The notes beneath the pieces were generated by a model that was given only the letters and a program-made list of their open reading frames with translations, was not told where the DNA came from and made no database searches. From assembly GCA_036897095.1 (NCBI GenBank), contig JAYMSP010000185.1, positions 1 to 64,000 on the forward strand: 64,000 nt of DNA, in the 5' to 3' direction. Numbering within the stretch: position 1 is the stretch's first letter; each line of letters begins with the position of its first letter. Below are positions 23,557 to 34,985 of this stretch, one piece after another. The position numbers and the translations under genes are program-made. The stretch comes from Plantago elongata (lineage: Eukaryota > Streptophyta > Magnoliopsida > Lamiales > Plantaginaceae).

Positions 23557-25302
23557 TCATTTGGATGTGGCATCCTTTCTTGACCGATGAACACTGAGCA
23601 AAGCTTTGAAGAGGTGTTTACTCTTTTTGGTATATGATTCGATTTCTCTATTATTTGTCATGTCAGGTTTTGCGCTTGGTATAGTTGCTCCGCGAGGCTG
23701 TGATGGCCACTGTAATCATAGAGAGGAGCAGCTCATGAGATCAGGTAAACAGCAAAATATCACCCAATGATTTCCAAAATAGGCTACCTAAGGAATTGTT
23801 ACTTACACGTTGTTGAATGACAGAACGGATAGGAGAAACAGATCTACTGGTAATTGAATCTGACCTCTTGAGTGGAAATCGATGAGGTGTAACTGAACGT
23901 TTTCCTGAACCAAATTATGGAGTCAGTGTTAAGAAGTTGAGATTTACCGCTAATGTAGCATGCATTCCATTTACAGAAATTAGTAGCTTTTTACATAGAT
24001 CACACAGCAGCAAAGATGCATTGAGCGAAGAACTGTGATGACATGAAGCCATACACGTTAAGCAATATATACTGACCTGCATCTTTGTTAGCCATGGGCT
24101 TTGAGAATGAAAAACTGTGAGGCTTTGGAGATGAATCATATGATGGTGTCCTCGAGTGCCATTTTCTGTATCACAATAAAGCCACCCAAGTAATGATGAT
24201 TGATCAGGTTCAGATAAAGCATTCTAAAAGAAAGATTGATTTATTCTATTAATCGTAAAGTCATCTACCTCTGAACTGGTGTTTGTGGCTTCATTCTTAC
24301 GGGAAGAAAAGCTATGGAAATCGAGTCACCTGCAGAAAAGAATACAGTTACCAGAGGACACCTGGAGATTTTAGCTCACTCGGAAATGGCAATACATATG
24401 ATAAGTTCAAATCTATAAGCAGAAAATTACCCTGATCGGTTTGGGGCTGGGTACTCGAAACACAACTTCTCCAGGCGACATCTGCAGGTTTCCCATCCTG
24501 AACAGCTTCTGCAGCTGGAAAAATGAACCATACGAAAGATGCATGAGATGTAGTCATACAGTTAGAAGTGATAAGTCGAACAGAACAAGGAAGAACAGAT
24601 TATTGCCTGGACTAGTGTATCGCTTATGGTACTTAGGAGTATCAGTTATCAACGAATGCTTCGACAATCCCCTTGAGTCGACAAATCCATGGTACGTTTT
24701 CAATTTCTTCGTAGCACAACATTAAATGAGTTATTAAACCACCTTGAACTAGAATCTAGATTGTAGAAAAGAAATGGAAGTAGTAATAAACGCTTTTTAC
24801 CTGTTCAACACAAGAGAATCTGATACTTGTGACAGAAAATTCATTAGCCTTTTCATCCAAGAAGTTGGTGAGTTTATCAGTAACAGAACCCAAATGATCC
24901 ACAGTACTCACAAGAGCTCTAGTAACATACTCCTTTGAGGATTCAACCACACTGCAAACATGCTCTTTCTATGAATTCATAAACAATCTCACTGCATATA
25001 CCAACTACTTGGAACATTAATTAGACATGAACAAGAAATTCATACAATTGTTTGTGCTCATCTGTGTCGTAAGCAGATTCGAAATGCTCCGCAGCAGTGT
25101 ACAATTGTTTCCTTAGATTTCTCAAATCCTACAAAAACCAATGGCCAGTTCAATCATCAGTAAACATGAAAACAAGAAACAGAGAAATTTGAATTGGCAG
25201 AAATAAGAAACACATCACCATGAGGCTATCAGAGAATTGCAAGGTGTGGTGCATGGAGATTTCATCATAACTGGAGCTGCTTACAATTATATCACTCTCC
25301 AT
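23557..25302 (-). CDS. ABIL: ABI-interactor-like protein (ABIL), SCAR/WAVE complex subunit
   Basis: Nine exons on the minus strand: 25302-25219, 25128-25046, 24951-24801, 24706-24607, 24508-24431, 24329-24269, 24165-24077, 23904-23807 and 23709-23557, encoding 298 residues. ABIL proteins are the plant Abi subunit of the SCAR/WAVE complex, which activates ARP2/3 to nucleate actin. The N-terminal helical region is well kept: YDEISMHHTLQFSDSL, DLRNLRKQLYTAAEHFE, VTRALVSTVDHLGSVTDKL, CVEQ, then TPKYHKRYTSP. The middle is Pro/Ser-rich and of low conservation. The C terminus has the basic ABIL motif KKSKHLFKALLS. The sequence is closest in style to ABIL2/ABIL3, and the length is normal (about 300). 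Exon 4 is best joined through a GC donor (CCAG|GCAATA at 24606), because a GT alternative two codons earlier would drop the conserved Pro. The gene looks intact. Confidence 0.9.
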
Positions 25303-26575
25303 TGTATTTCAACCTTTTCTCTCTGTTTTTATCAGATTTTCTCCAGCTATCTTCAACAGGAAGAAAGGAAAACCATCGTTAAAGAAAGTTGCCAATTCTT
25401 GAAAACCACAATAAGTACAGCCGGACAATTAAATTTCTTTTGGGTATTATTGATCAGTGAAGAGTATTAATAGATGAAACTATAAATGATGTGAGAGAAG
25501 AAAGAAACTTGTACAAACCTGATTATTGGCCACAACCACGAGTAACTGAGTGAGTGAGATTTTGAGAATGACTGTTGTTTAAAGAAGAATGATGTGAAGA
25601 GAGGAAAACAGAGAAAAGAGAAGGAAAATTGAGAAATTGAAGCTTATAGGTATCACATGTTTGATTTTGAAGAAGAGTAGAGTGGAAAAAATGACTAGTA
25701 GAGTTTATAGATAGATATGAGAGGGGTAAAGTTGTATACTATGTATAGAGTGTGGACTGCGGACCAAGTTACCAGAATCTAAAAGCATGCCTTGTTGGAG
25801 CAGAAAGTCACACATGTGAGTGACCTAACATACAACGTAAAACAAAGAGAATTAATTTGCAATCTTTGAAGAGTAATTTGAGCACATATGTCTTCGCTAT
25901 TGTTTACATAGAGCCAGTGCCCAACAAAGAATTTGAGTTGTAGTTATACACCAGCCTGTCCATCCCCATTTTTACACTTCCTTAATTTACGAATTTGGTG
26001 ATTATATTCCCAAAACAATAATATTTCACCTGTCTTTCTTCCTAATTTTACATACACTATCTTTTCTATCCAAAATAATATTTCACCACAGGTTACAATT
26101 TTTTATATATAAAAAGGTATGTAATGAAATTATATTACCATACTCTAATTTTATTACACATGTTTTCCAATTGAATTCAAAAGTAATTTAATAATTACAA
26201 AGTCTTCTGAAAATATTTTTTAGATTAAATATATTTATTTTATCAATAAAAAGCAAAGTTTATATTTTTAATAGAATATGAACATTAAAAAACACGAATG
26301 ATAAAAATATAAACTCTTTAATAATAACAAATTGTATAACACTTCAGAGTTCAGATTCCAATTGATTTTTTTGGAAAAGAGCACTCCAATATTGGTTAAT
26401 ACTTATGAGCAATAATAAACTGTTGAAATCTCACGGAACACAAATTTATAGTTTATGGTTCTGATATTAGTGTCGTGGTTTAAATTGCTTCATATAATTT
26501 TTAATCTAGTACCTGAGTACGTGAATAAGAATAACGCATAACTCAAAACATTCCAATATGTTCGTCAAGAATGTG
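25303..26575. other. ABIL promoter side and intergenic DNA
   Basis: AT-rich. A purine-rich stretch at 25570-25650, just upstream of ABIL, may be leader sequence. No gene is supported. Confidence 0.45.
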
Positions 26576-26578
26576 TAA

Positions 26579-26723
26579 GGGGCTGATTGATATAGAATTT
26601 GAATTAACATTTAGATGGATTTTGGTAAAATTATATTTCAAATGGAATTGAAATGGGATACTTAAAGTATATTTTAGTTCAAATTAATATTCATCGAGTC
26701 ATATGGACCGATTAGAAACACCC
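26579..26723. mobile_element. Tourist-like MITE (copy B)
   Basis: 145-bp element beginning GGGGCTGATTGA and flanked by TAA at 26576-26578 and 26724-26726. The internal landmark TTCATCGAGTC is shared with copies C and D and, inverted, with copy E. Confidence 0.7.
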
Positions 26724-26726
26724 TAA

Positions 26727-28190
26727 GTATCCTTCTCAAAAGTCGGTATAATTAATTTTGGGCCAAGGTGAGGTGTGGTGTGGTCTATTACTTTGGAAAT
26801 AATTCTTGGCAGTCATCACTCATCAACGTAACTAATTCTAATTATTAAAAACGATCGATTCATTCATCTGCTCCACAACAAATATAAATATCCCAGCTGA
26901 TGTGAAATGTTTGTGCCCTTAACAAATTTTGTGTTTCTACCATCACAATAATTAATTATTGGTTTGTAGCTTCTTTTATTTTTATTATAGTTTTTAATTC
27001 GTACAAATCCAGAGCGTGGATTAGCAGGTTCATAAAAAATTATTCTATGAATAAGCTACACAAAACCACTTATAAATCAAACATATAATTAATATACATA
27101 TTCGTCGAATAGTCTTAAGTTGTTTAAGCTTGATTACCTGATAAGTTAAAAATGAAACAGAGAGGTGTAATGTTTGAATTTCAAATTGATTACCAACTCT
27201 ATCATTTAAGCTTTTACTTTGAAATTAAACAAACCCATAACCAGTTTTTTAATTATGCAAAGATTTTTAAATCAAAGTGGGAAGATATTGGAACAAGAGC
27301 ATATGTAGGGTTTGTTTCTACACTTAAATTGAGTTTCATTCAATTATTTCATTTCACTCTTAATTCTTATTCAGTTAGCTCTCATCTTACTTCATTTTAA
27401 TTTAGATACTATCTATACGTTCGAAACTCAATTTAAATTTAATTTGAAGTATTGAATCAAATACTCCAATACTGTTTTGCATGTGAAAATATAATAATAG
27501 CAGAGCTACTTTATAGAATTATGAGGAAATTCCAATAATTGAGAGCTGTCTTTCTCTGTTAAGGTATTGATAGGATGATAAGACAAGCAACCAAAGCTAC
27601 ATTTTTATTTTAATGGATCCAATCTAATCCAAGCCAAGCCAAGCCAAGCCAGAAGAAGATAATGAAGCTTTAACTTTACTTCTACTACCAAAAACCAGAT
27701 GAAAGCAACTCACCGAACAGTCTAAACCATGGCAGTTTTGATTTTGAGCATCTTTCTTTAATTACTTGACCCCAGTTCACGATTACAGATATCAATCCAC
27801 CCTAGTTCATCATGCCAAATTATTTCACTACCTACTCTATCTATGATCTATCTATAAGGTTCCCTTAGAAATGTTGGCCAGTTATCACCATTATTAGAAA
27901 TGTTGTGGACTTGACACCCGACTTGAACCGTTTGGATTTGAATATATATGGTTGGGTATTTAGAACCTTCTAGGTTTCACGTACTTTATACAACTATTAT
28001 ATATAACGATTCGATTACTAATTCGACCGACACCTAATTACTAAGCAAGTGAAGTTACTCATTATATAGTCTTTGAACCATATACATTAGAGTTTTCGTG
28101 AGTGAAATAGCAAAAAAATATATAAAAAGGGTACCTTAACAATTTTAAATACGATTTTTTTATTTTAGATTGGCTTGTAGTTTTGTCACA
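26727..28190. other. AT-rich intergenic DNA
   Basis: No gene is supported. There is a short CCAAG repeat at about 27630-27652. The frame at 27152-27400 is AT-driven and has no known domain. Confidence 0.45.
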
Positions 28191-29250
28191 GGTATGACCG
28201 ATTAGGCAGTTGATTGATAATGTGTTTCTTTACAGGATTTAATGGTTTGACTGCAAAAAAGCAGCCAATTTCATGGTGATTGGTATTCGAAACGCAGATG
28301 CAAATACAGGTTCTGTAGCCCATCGGACTGATGGCTCGTAATTAGAAACACGGGCAATCTAGCGATTAGAAATGTCGGCTCGGACTAGATATTTGAAAAC
28401 GCTGAATTTTCTGCGAAAAAACATCAACGGAATTACGAAACTGCAATTAAACTATTTACAAGTTTGCCATCTTGTCCCCCACAACTCTAGCAGATTGGAG
28501 CAGCCATAAATACAACACTTGGTCATTTCTTGGTTCAAGTCTCCATTGTTCTACCAAGAAAATCACTGGAGATTGGTTTAATCTTGGTAAGTTTTTCTTC
28601 AATCCCTTTTTTAGTTGCAGAATCGAATTGTGCTGTAAATTTGGAGCTGATCTATCTTTGGTTTTGTTAGAAACGGCTGAAATCTGCAAGGCCTGACTGA
28701 GTGACTGAAGGTAATTAAAATGGTCTGTATTAAATTTGTTGTTGGTTTTCGATCTGTATTAAATCTGCTGTTTGTTTAACTTTTTTATGCTGCTATGAAA
28801 CGGGTTTTCTTGCTGCTTTGGTTTGGTTATTTTTTGATGTGAAACGGATTTTGTTGCTGCTGTTTTAAAGGCTTTGGAATTGAATTATGTTGGGTGTGTA
28901 TTTATACCTATCTGTACTGTTGTGTTAGCTAGCATTAAATGTGCAGTTTTCTGAAAAACTGAATGTCGTTTGAAGGTTGCTTGTGTGATATTAATGGCAA
29001 GACAGTTTTAATGAATGCAGATTAGTGGACTGTTGTTTAGTTTAGTATAATTCAGATTAGTGGGTTTGTTTAGATTGATGTGCGTTGATTATGTTTAATG
29101 AATTGAACTTGTTTAAATAGTGGAATGATGTTTAGGTTTGTCTAATTGATATTTAGTCGAATTTAGTTTGCTAATGATTAGAGGGCTGGTACAGAACATC
29201 AATAGTGTCATTGGTTTGGAAGCGGATTAGGACTATAACTGTTCGTTTGT

Positions 29251-30661
29251 ATGGCTCTCGGCATGATGCTTGCTATTAGTTGGTACTATAGGAAGATTAG
29301 ACCCCGTATGTTACGTAAGAAGAAGACACCATTACGATATCAAATTATGGCAAAGAAGGGAGTCCAAAAGGACTACATGGATATGCAGACTTTAGAGAGC
29401 GATGTGAACTGCAAGAATGTCCTTAGGATGAGGAGAGAGACATTTGCTCAATTTTGTTCGCTGCTCCGTGAGAGCGGTGGTTTAGATGACAACCTTCACG
29501 TGTGTATTGAAGAGAAAGTTGCAACCTTTCTCGCTGTACCTGGTAATTATACCAAGCAAAGGGTTGCTATGTTTGGTTGGTGGAATACTAGTACTTACAT
29601 CAACGAGGTGTTGCAATGTGTGTTGCGATTACATGCGATTCTACTTGCTCGTCCTGAGCCAATTCAACCTACTTGTGTTGAGGAGCCTTGGTGTCATTTT
29701 AAGGTGGGCTTGTGAACTTTTGATTTGATTAATACGTTTGTAGTTGTTTTCTGATAATTGGCTTATGAAATGCATCCATTAAACATGTTCATTTGATGTT
29801 CAATATAGGGTTGTCTTGGAGTAGTCGATAGAACTTACATAGAGGTGGAAGCAGGCAGAGATGTTCAGGCACACTTCTGCAACATAAAAGGCTTCATATC
29901 CGTGAATGTGTTGGGTGTCTGTGACAAAGATATGAAGTTCATCTATGTCTTAATTGGATGCGAAGGTTCAACAGCTGATAGAAGAGTCTTACGTAATGCA
30001 ATGAATATAGATGATGAATTTACAGTTCCACGGGGTATTCTACTTAAGCTTGATATATGCATTGAATTCTACAGTATTGTTTGAACATGAATACTGATTT
30101 GAATTGTCTATTGAATGTACATGTAACTACTATTTGGTTGGCTCAAGGTACATGAACGTAGTTGGTTTTTTACCTCCGTTCCGTCAGACAAGGTACCATT
30201 TGAAGGAGTTTGAAGAATCGAACATGGGACCACCGAATCCAAAGTAGTACTATAACCTGAAGCATGCATCTGCTAGAAATGTCATTGAAAGGACATGGGG
30301 TTTGTTAAAAAAAAAACGATGGGGAATCCTTCGTTCGCCATGCTTTTATCCATTGAAAACACAAAATGACATCATCCTTGCTTGCTGCCTCGTGCATACC
30401 TTCTTGAGAGAAGTTGATAGCGGTGATATGCTTGAGGATGAGGAAGAAGAAAAGGCTGTCAAAGCAGCAAGATAATCTGCAATACGGGCTCAAGTAGAGG
30501 CAGATAAAGAACTAGAGGATGATGATCCCGAACCGGTTAACACTCTTCGTAAAGATGATACATGGAAACGATATCGTCGTGATCATGCAGGGAATATGTA
30601 TTATTACTGGCAGCTGAGGAAAGTAGGGATTGAGCATCATGCCACAGTGGAGGATTCTTAG
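29251..30661 (+). pseudogene. PIF/Harbinger transposase (HARBI1/ALP1-like), decayed
   Basis: The first segment (29251-29703) encodes the helical N-terminal region, with LRMRRETFAQFCSLLRE and VATFLAVPGN. After a probable intron, GCLGVVDRTYIEV carries the first catalytic Asp, followed by KGFISVNVLGVCDKDMKFIYVLIGCEGSTADRRVL across two adjoining motifs. Further on, GFLPPFRQTRYHL and SARNVIERTWGLLK carry the catalytic Glu, and ACCLVHTFLRE closes the domain. The second catalytic Asp region (normally ..DAGY) is not preserved, and in-frame stops occur near 30247 and 30474, so the protein cannot be made whole. Harbinger transposases need a Myb-like partner, which is also present and broken downstream. 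Confidence 0.8.
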
Positions 30662-31192
30662 ATTACTACAACATTTGAAATATTTTGGGGTGTTTGAATT
30701 GAATGTATTGATGATTATGGATAATTTATGTTAGATTTGGAACACATATCAGATACCTATTTAAGCTCGGATCTGATTGGTATATATTTAAACTACAATC
30801 TGATTGGTAATGATGTTTTTTGTATTCTTAGTTTGATGATGTTGTTGTTTGAATATCAGACTTGACTGAATCTGTTGATGAATCATGGGGTTGTAATCTT
30901 GATTTGTAATACGATGTTGCTGATTTGTAATATGATGTTGCTGAGTTTGATGATGTTTTTTGTATTCTGAGTTTGATGATGTTGCTGGTTTGTAATATGA
31001 TGCTGTTGATGCTCAATATATGATGTTGCTGGTTGTAATCTACTTGCTTTATCATGGGGTTGTAATATGATTGGTAATTTGAAGTCTATGTAATCTGTTT
31101 GATGTAATCCCGTACTTGTGTTATATTCAATGTGATGTTTCTGCTTTGTATTTGCGTATACTAACTTGTTGATTATATTTGTGAACACGTAG

Positions 31193-31980
31193 ATGTCTGA
31201 TTCGGAGAGCGATAGCAGCGTAGACATGACTTGCTACACTAGGAATGGTGAGTACGAATGATGCAACAACTGCAGCAACTGCTACTGCAACTGCTGCGAC
31301 TGAAGTGCAACCCCTGTTGGAGACAATTTATGTGCGTCTAAAAAGAAAGGTAAAAAAAAGACTGTGAAGGAAGATGCGAAGGTTTACCGAAAATGGAAGA
31401 CCAATGAAGAAATTGAGATGATTGACACAATGAAGAAGGCTAAGGCTACTGGTTTGAAGTCGAAACAAGGATTCAAAAGCAGTGGTTATCAGTTAATTCT
31501 AGCAATGTTGTAGGAGAAGTTCCCTGGAACTAATTTAGCAATTAACCCACACATCAGCAACAAGATGCGTAGCTGGAAAGAATCTCATAAGGCAGTGTTG
31601 TGAGTGGAAATGGTTGGTATGATGTCAAGAAACGGTTTCTCTGTGATGATGAGTTGTGGGAAAAAATGTGCAAGTTATATTCCATAACGCTTTGTACATC
31701 GAGAATTCATTTTTTTGTACCAAATGTATACATGCTAATTCTTGTTTGGTTTTTGCATTGTATCAACTATCAGGACTACCCAAACATGTTGAAAAAGAAA
31801 GATAAGAAGTGGCCATACATCGAAGATTGATGCGATGTTTGGGGGACAGACATTACTACTGGCAAGTGATCTAAAGCATTTGGTGAAGGTTTGAAGAAGA
31901 TAATGGCTGATGGCAGACCTTGTGATTCTGATGATATGAACACATGATACATCCTAACTGCTGCTGAAAAGAATGATGTC
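31193..31980 (+). pseudogene. Harbinger Myb/SANT-like partner protein, decayed
   Basis: Starts MSDSESDSSVDMTC. After a frame change it continues as a Lys-rich segment with YRKWKTNEEIEMIDTMKKA and NPHISNKMRSWKESHKAV, then DYPNMLKKKDKKWPYIED and GEGLKKIMADGRPCDSDDMN. These match the Myb/SANT-like second protein of plant PIF/Harbinger elements. Several stops and frame changes show it is dead. Confidence 0.65.
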
Positions 31981-32002
31981 ATACATAATGTCATATCACA
32001 TA

Positions 32003-32315
32003 ATGTCATACATTCATCCCACAAATTATATGAATTAAGACGAGCTAGAAGTCTATAACTATCCAAAATGGAGTAAAATGTATATTATATTATATTACTT
32101 ACTATATTATATAAATAAAAAATATATATTTATATTGTTCACGAACAGTTCGCGAACTACCGAACAATAAATTTTGTGTTTGTGTTCGTGTTCGTGTTCG
32201 TTTGTTAACGAACGTGTTCGCGAACCGTTCGAACAAATCAATATCGAACACGAACTGAGCGTTGACTGGAATGGTCGTGAACTTTTCACGAACGTTTGGT
32301 TCGTTAAACACCCAT
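32003..32315. mobile_element. Truncated hAT-like element end (right half)
   Basis: About 300 bp match the right half of 7705-8311: CATAATGTCATACATTCATC, GACGAGCTA.AAGTCTA, then the TTCG/CGAA-rich subterminal part and the inverted end GGTTCGTTAAACACCC. The left half is missing; the sequence instead joins the Harbinger Myb remnant. Confidence 0.7.
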
Positions 32316-32923
32316 ATTCATGGGAATAAGATTTTGAATGTGTGGCTCGTGCAATAACTTTATCGAATATATGTTAGGATTTCATTTGAGATGGTTTATT
32401 TTGTCATATTCTACGTTAATTAGCTTCGTCGCGTTTCAATTTCATTTTGTTCTATTCATGTCGGACTGATTAAATGTAATCTAATCTTATTCGAACTCTT
32501 TGAGGTTATAGTGTAATTCGTTTCTATTATTTGTTTGAATTTTATAATGAAGAATTAATTTCATTTACAAATCTATCAAATTTTCAACTACAATTTACAT
32601 TTTTCAAAAAAAATTATCAGTCGGCATTTCAAAATATAAAAAGTAAGAGTAAACTAGAATTTTTACAGCTCCTTGGACCACACATTAAATACCAATTCGA
32701 AACTACAGTTTTTACCAATCAACATTGTCAAAAACGCATAAATTACAGGTTTTACCAATCAACATTTTCACAACTAGCAAACACAGATTTTTAGAATACC
32801 AATGATTATAAAAAATTGTAAATGATGCATTTCGACTGCAGAAAATATTGGACCGGCTCATTTTTGCAAAACTTAGTAGAAACGCGAGCTTGCTGTTAGC
32901 TGCAAAAGATAGGAAGAGTAACA
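32316..32923. other. Upstream region of the PREY-like gene
   Basis: AT-rich. A 17-base string, ACAGTTTTTACCAATCA, is echoed at 32747 as ACAGGTTTTACCAATCA, a short local duplication. No other feature was seen. Confidence 0.4.
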
Positions 32924-33163
32924 ATGGTGAGAGGGAGTGGATTGCTGCTAACATGTGCCGGCAAGGGTTTAGGCTTGAACAGCTTTTTATCGGAAATACT
33001 CGTCTGTCCACTGACCAAACAGCCCCTTCGTCTCTGCGAGAAAACCAATTCTCTCATCAGCGATTCCATCGGCGTTTCCTTTCCGATCGTCGACGGCATC
33101 CCTCGCCTTGTTCCGACTGACGGAATCATACTTGAATCCACCTCCGATCATTCCAAGGATTAG
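32924..33163 (+). CDS. PREY/Trm112-like small protein (UPF0434 family)
   Basis: A single uninterrupted frame of 79 residues. The core LSEILVCPLTKQPLRLCEK, followed by NSLISDSIGVSFPIVDGIPR and LVP, matches the Trm112p-like/UPF0434 domain of mitochondrial PREY and bacterial YcaR. PREY is proposed to act as a Trm112-like stabilising partner of methyltransferases in mitochondria. The N-terminal MVRGSGLLLTCAGKGLG could be a short mitochondrial presequence, which is an inference. Bacterial relatives often have four zinc-binding Cys; here the domain keeps only the CPL Cys and one in LCEK, as is common in eukaryotic PREY. The stop codon is followed directly by GTATCC, so a 3' untranslated-region intron is possible. 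Confidence 0.8.
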   Translation: MVRGSGLLLTCAGKGLGLNSFLSEILVCPLTKQPLRLCEKTNSLISDSIGVSFPIVDGIPRLVPTDGIILESTSDHSKD

Positions 33164-34985
33164 GTATCCAATTGTTTAACAGATCTTCATCTATTTTCTA
33201 AGCTATTGGTATTTGGAAATTCTTAGAGCTGAAATTGCTATTACTCGATTGAAATATTGTTTATGAATATTGGTGAATTATAAATGTTGGATTATGATCA
33301 TGTGTATTACTAGATGCTTTAGCAATTTACCGGTTTTGCTTGTTGTATCTCGAGTCTCGGTTTCATGCTCGAAAACTTCTTCACTTGCTGAAATGCCATA
33401 TGGTTATTAGTTGTAATTTGTAATTTGGCATTTCAATGGGCAGGATTGCCGAAAGTTCTTGTAAGTGAAGAGATTGAGATTACATGACAGATGAGCTAAC
33501 AAAATCGGCAATTTGCTAAATGCTACTTCATTGTGTTACCAAAGCTTACACTCCATTTGATTATGTATATGATTTTTGAATAAGTTTGAAATGACTGTTC
33601 TGAATGTGCGCATCTGTGTCACTCAAAATTGTGTAACTGCATCCATATTAAGGACTTGCAATGTGAAATGAATTTGCTTCAAAGAATCACAATGTTACTA
33701 TGCAGTGAACGAATCAATGGTATGCAGCTGCCTAGTTGAGTTTGTGTGGCCTTCATATATATGCTTAGAAAATTATGTGCTTTCTGTTATGAAATGAGGT
33801 AGCTAGCATTCATCAAGATGTAACAAGTGAATATTCTTGGATTGATAAGAATGTAGGTTAGTGAATGACACGAGATATATAGAAAGGAATGAGAAAAGTA
33901 GTCAAACATCAAATGAGTGTAGAAGAAAGACTAACTGTATTGGGCTTCCAGTGGTGAAAATGCTCAATTATGTAATTATGCCTTTATAAATGTCCCCTCT
34001 CCAGTCTCCAGTAGCCTGGATATATGTAACTAAATCCAAATAACTAGAATTTTTGCTAGTTATTAAGAACATGGACCTGTTTGATTGTTTAATTCCTCAA
34101 CTTAAAATGCTCAATTATGTAATTATGCCTTTATAGATGTCCCTCTCCAGTAGCCTGTGATAATATCACTAAATCCAAATGGTTAAAATTTGGGTTGCTT
34201 ATGAATAATGTGAACCTGTTATATTACTCGAAATGGCAAATTTCTGTCTTCTTCTATAATTGTAGCAGCTCATGTTTCATCATCAAAATGACATAATGAA
34301 CATTATCTTTGGAAATTTGAACACATTATCGAGTAAAATACTAGTATTTGGAATTTCATCTGCAGATTTTTTCATTTTTTCTAGCTGGCTGAAGTGCAAT
34401 TATATATATGCACATGGAAAGGGATTGTATACAATATAAGTTGGTTCTTCTCTCTTATACCAGATTATTCTATACAGTCCTTTCCAATTATATTGCACTT
34501 ATTACAACAAATCCAAACTAGTTTATAGAAGTACTACCAAGGTATGTATGAATGAATAGTTTACTCAAGATTCTTAGAGAGTACAGACGGAATATTTTTG
34601 TTCACGCCTAATCCATCAAATTTAGCGGAGTGGTTATGATTTTATGACGTCTAAAAGTGGTTATGAACTTTTGATCAGTAGTAGGAAGGTTAAGCTGGCA
34701 AATTTTGGCAGCTGAGTCGCAATTTGTTTAATTAAAACCTATCTTTTTGCACGTTAACACTGAAGTTTTAGAAGCTTCGTGTCGGTAGCCTATTGATTTA
34801 ATTTCCTATCTAACATAAAATGATTAACCGATTATGGGCCTTAAGGCACAAACATGGTTGAAGAAAGCTCATGCTTCTAGTTATATATAACAAGTCATAC
34901 ATTTATCCTTCAGCAAAGACATATTCACAAAGTGTAGAGTTAACTAAGTACTAGAGCTCTAATTAATGATCTATGATCTCACAAT
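33164..34985. other. Intergenic region between PREY-like gene and CslG
   Basis: Apart from a local duplication at 33957-34218, nothing recognisable was found. It presumably contains the 3' untranslated regions of the two flanking convergent genes. Confidence 0.4.
33957..34218. repeat. Imperfect direct duplication, 147-bp offset
   Basis: AAAATGCTCAATTATGTAAT occurs at 33957 and 34104. Downstream similarity extends through CTCCAGTAGCCTG and CACTAAATCCAAAT to GAACCTG. The copies differ by several indels. Confidence 0.75.

Larger units (their letters stand above)
28191..31992 (+). mobile_element. Degenerate autonomous-type PIF/Harbinger transposon
   Basis: The stretch carries both genes typical of PIF/Harbinger elements in the same orientation: a DDE transposase remnant (29251-30661) and a Myb/SANT-like partner remnant (31193-31980). 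They are separated by low-complexity GATGTTGCTG-type repeats (30830-31060). No inverted terminal repeats or target duplication were identified, so the outer limits are approximate. The right side runs into the truncated hAT-like end at 32003. Confidence 0.6.
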
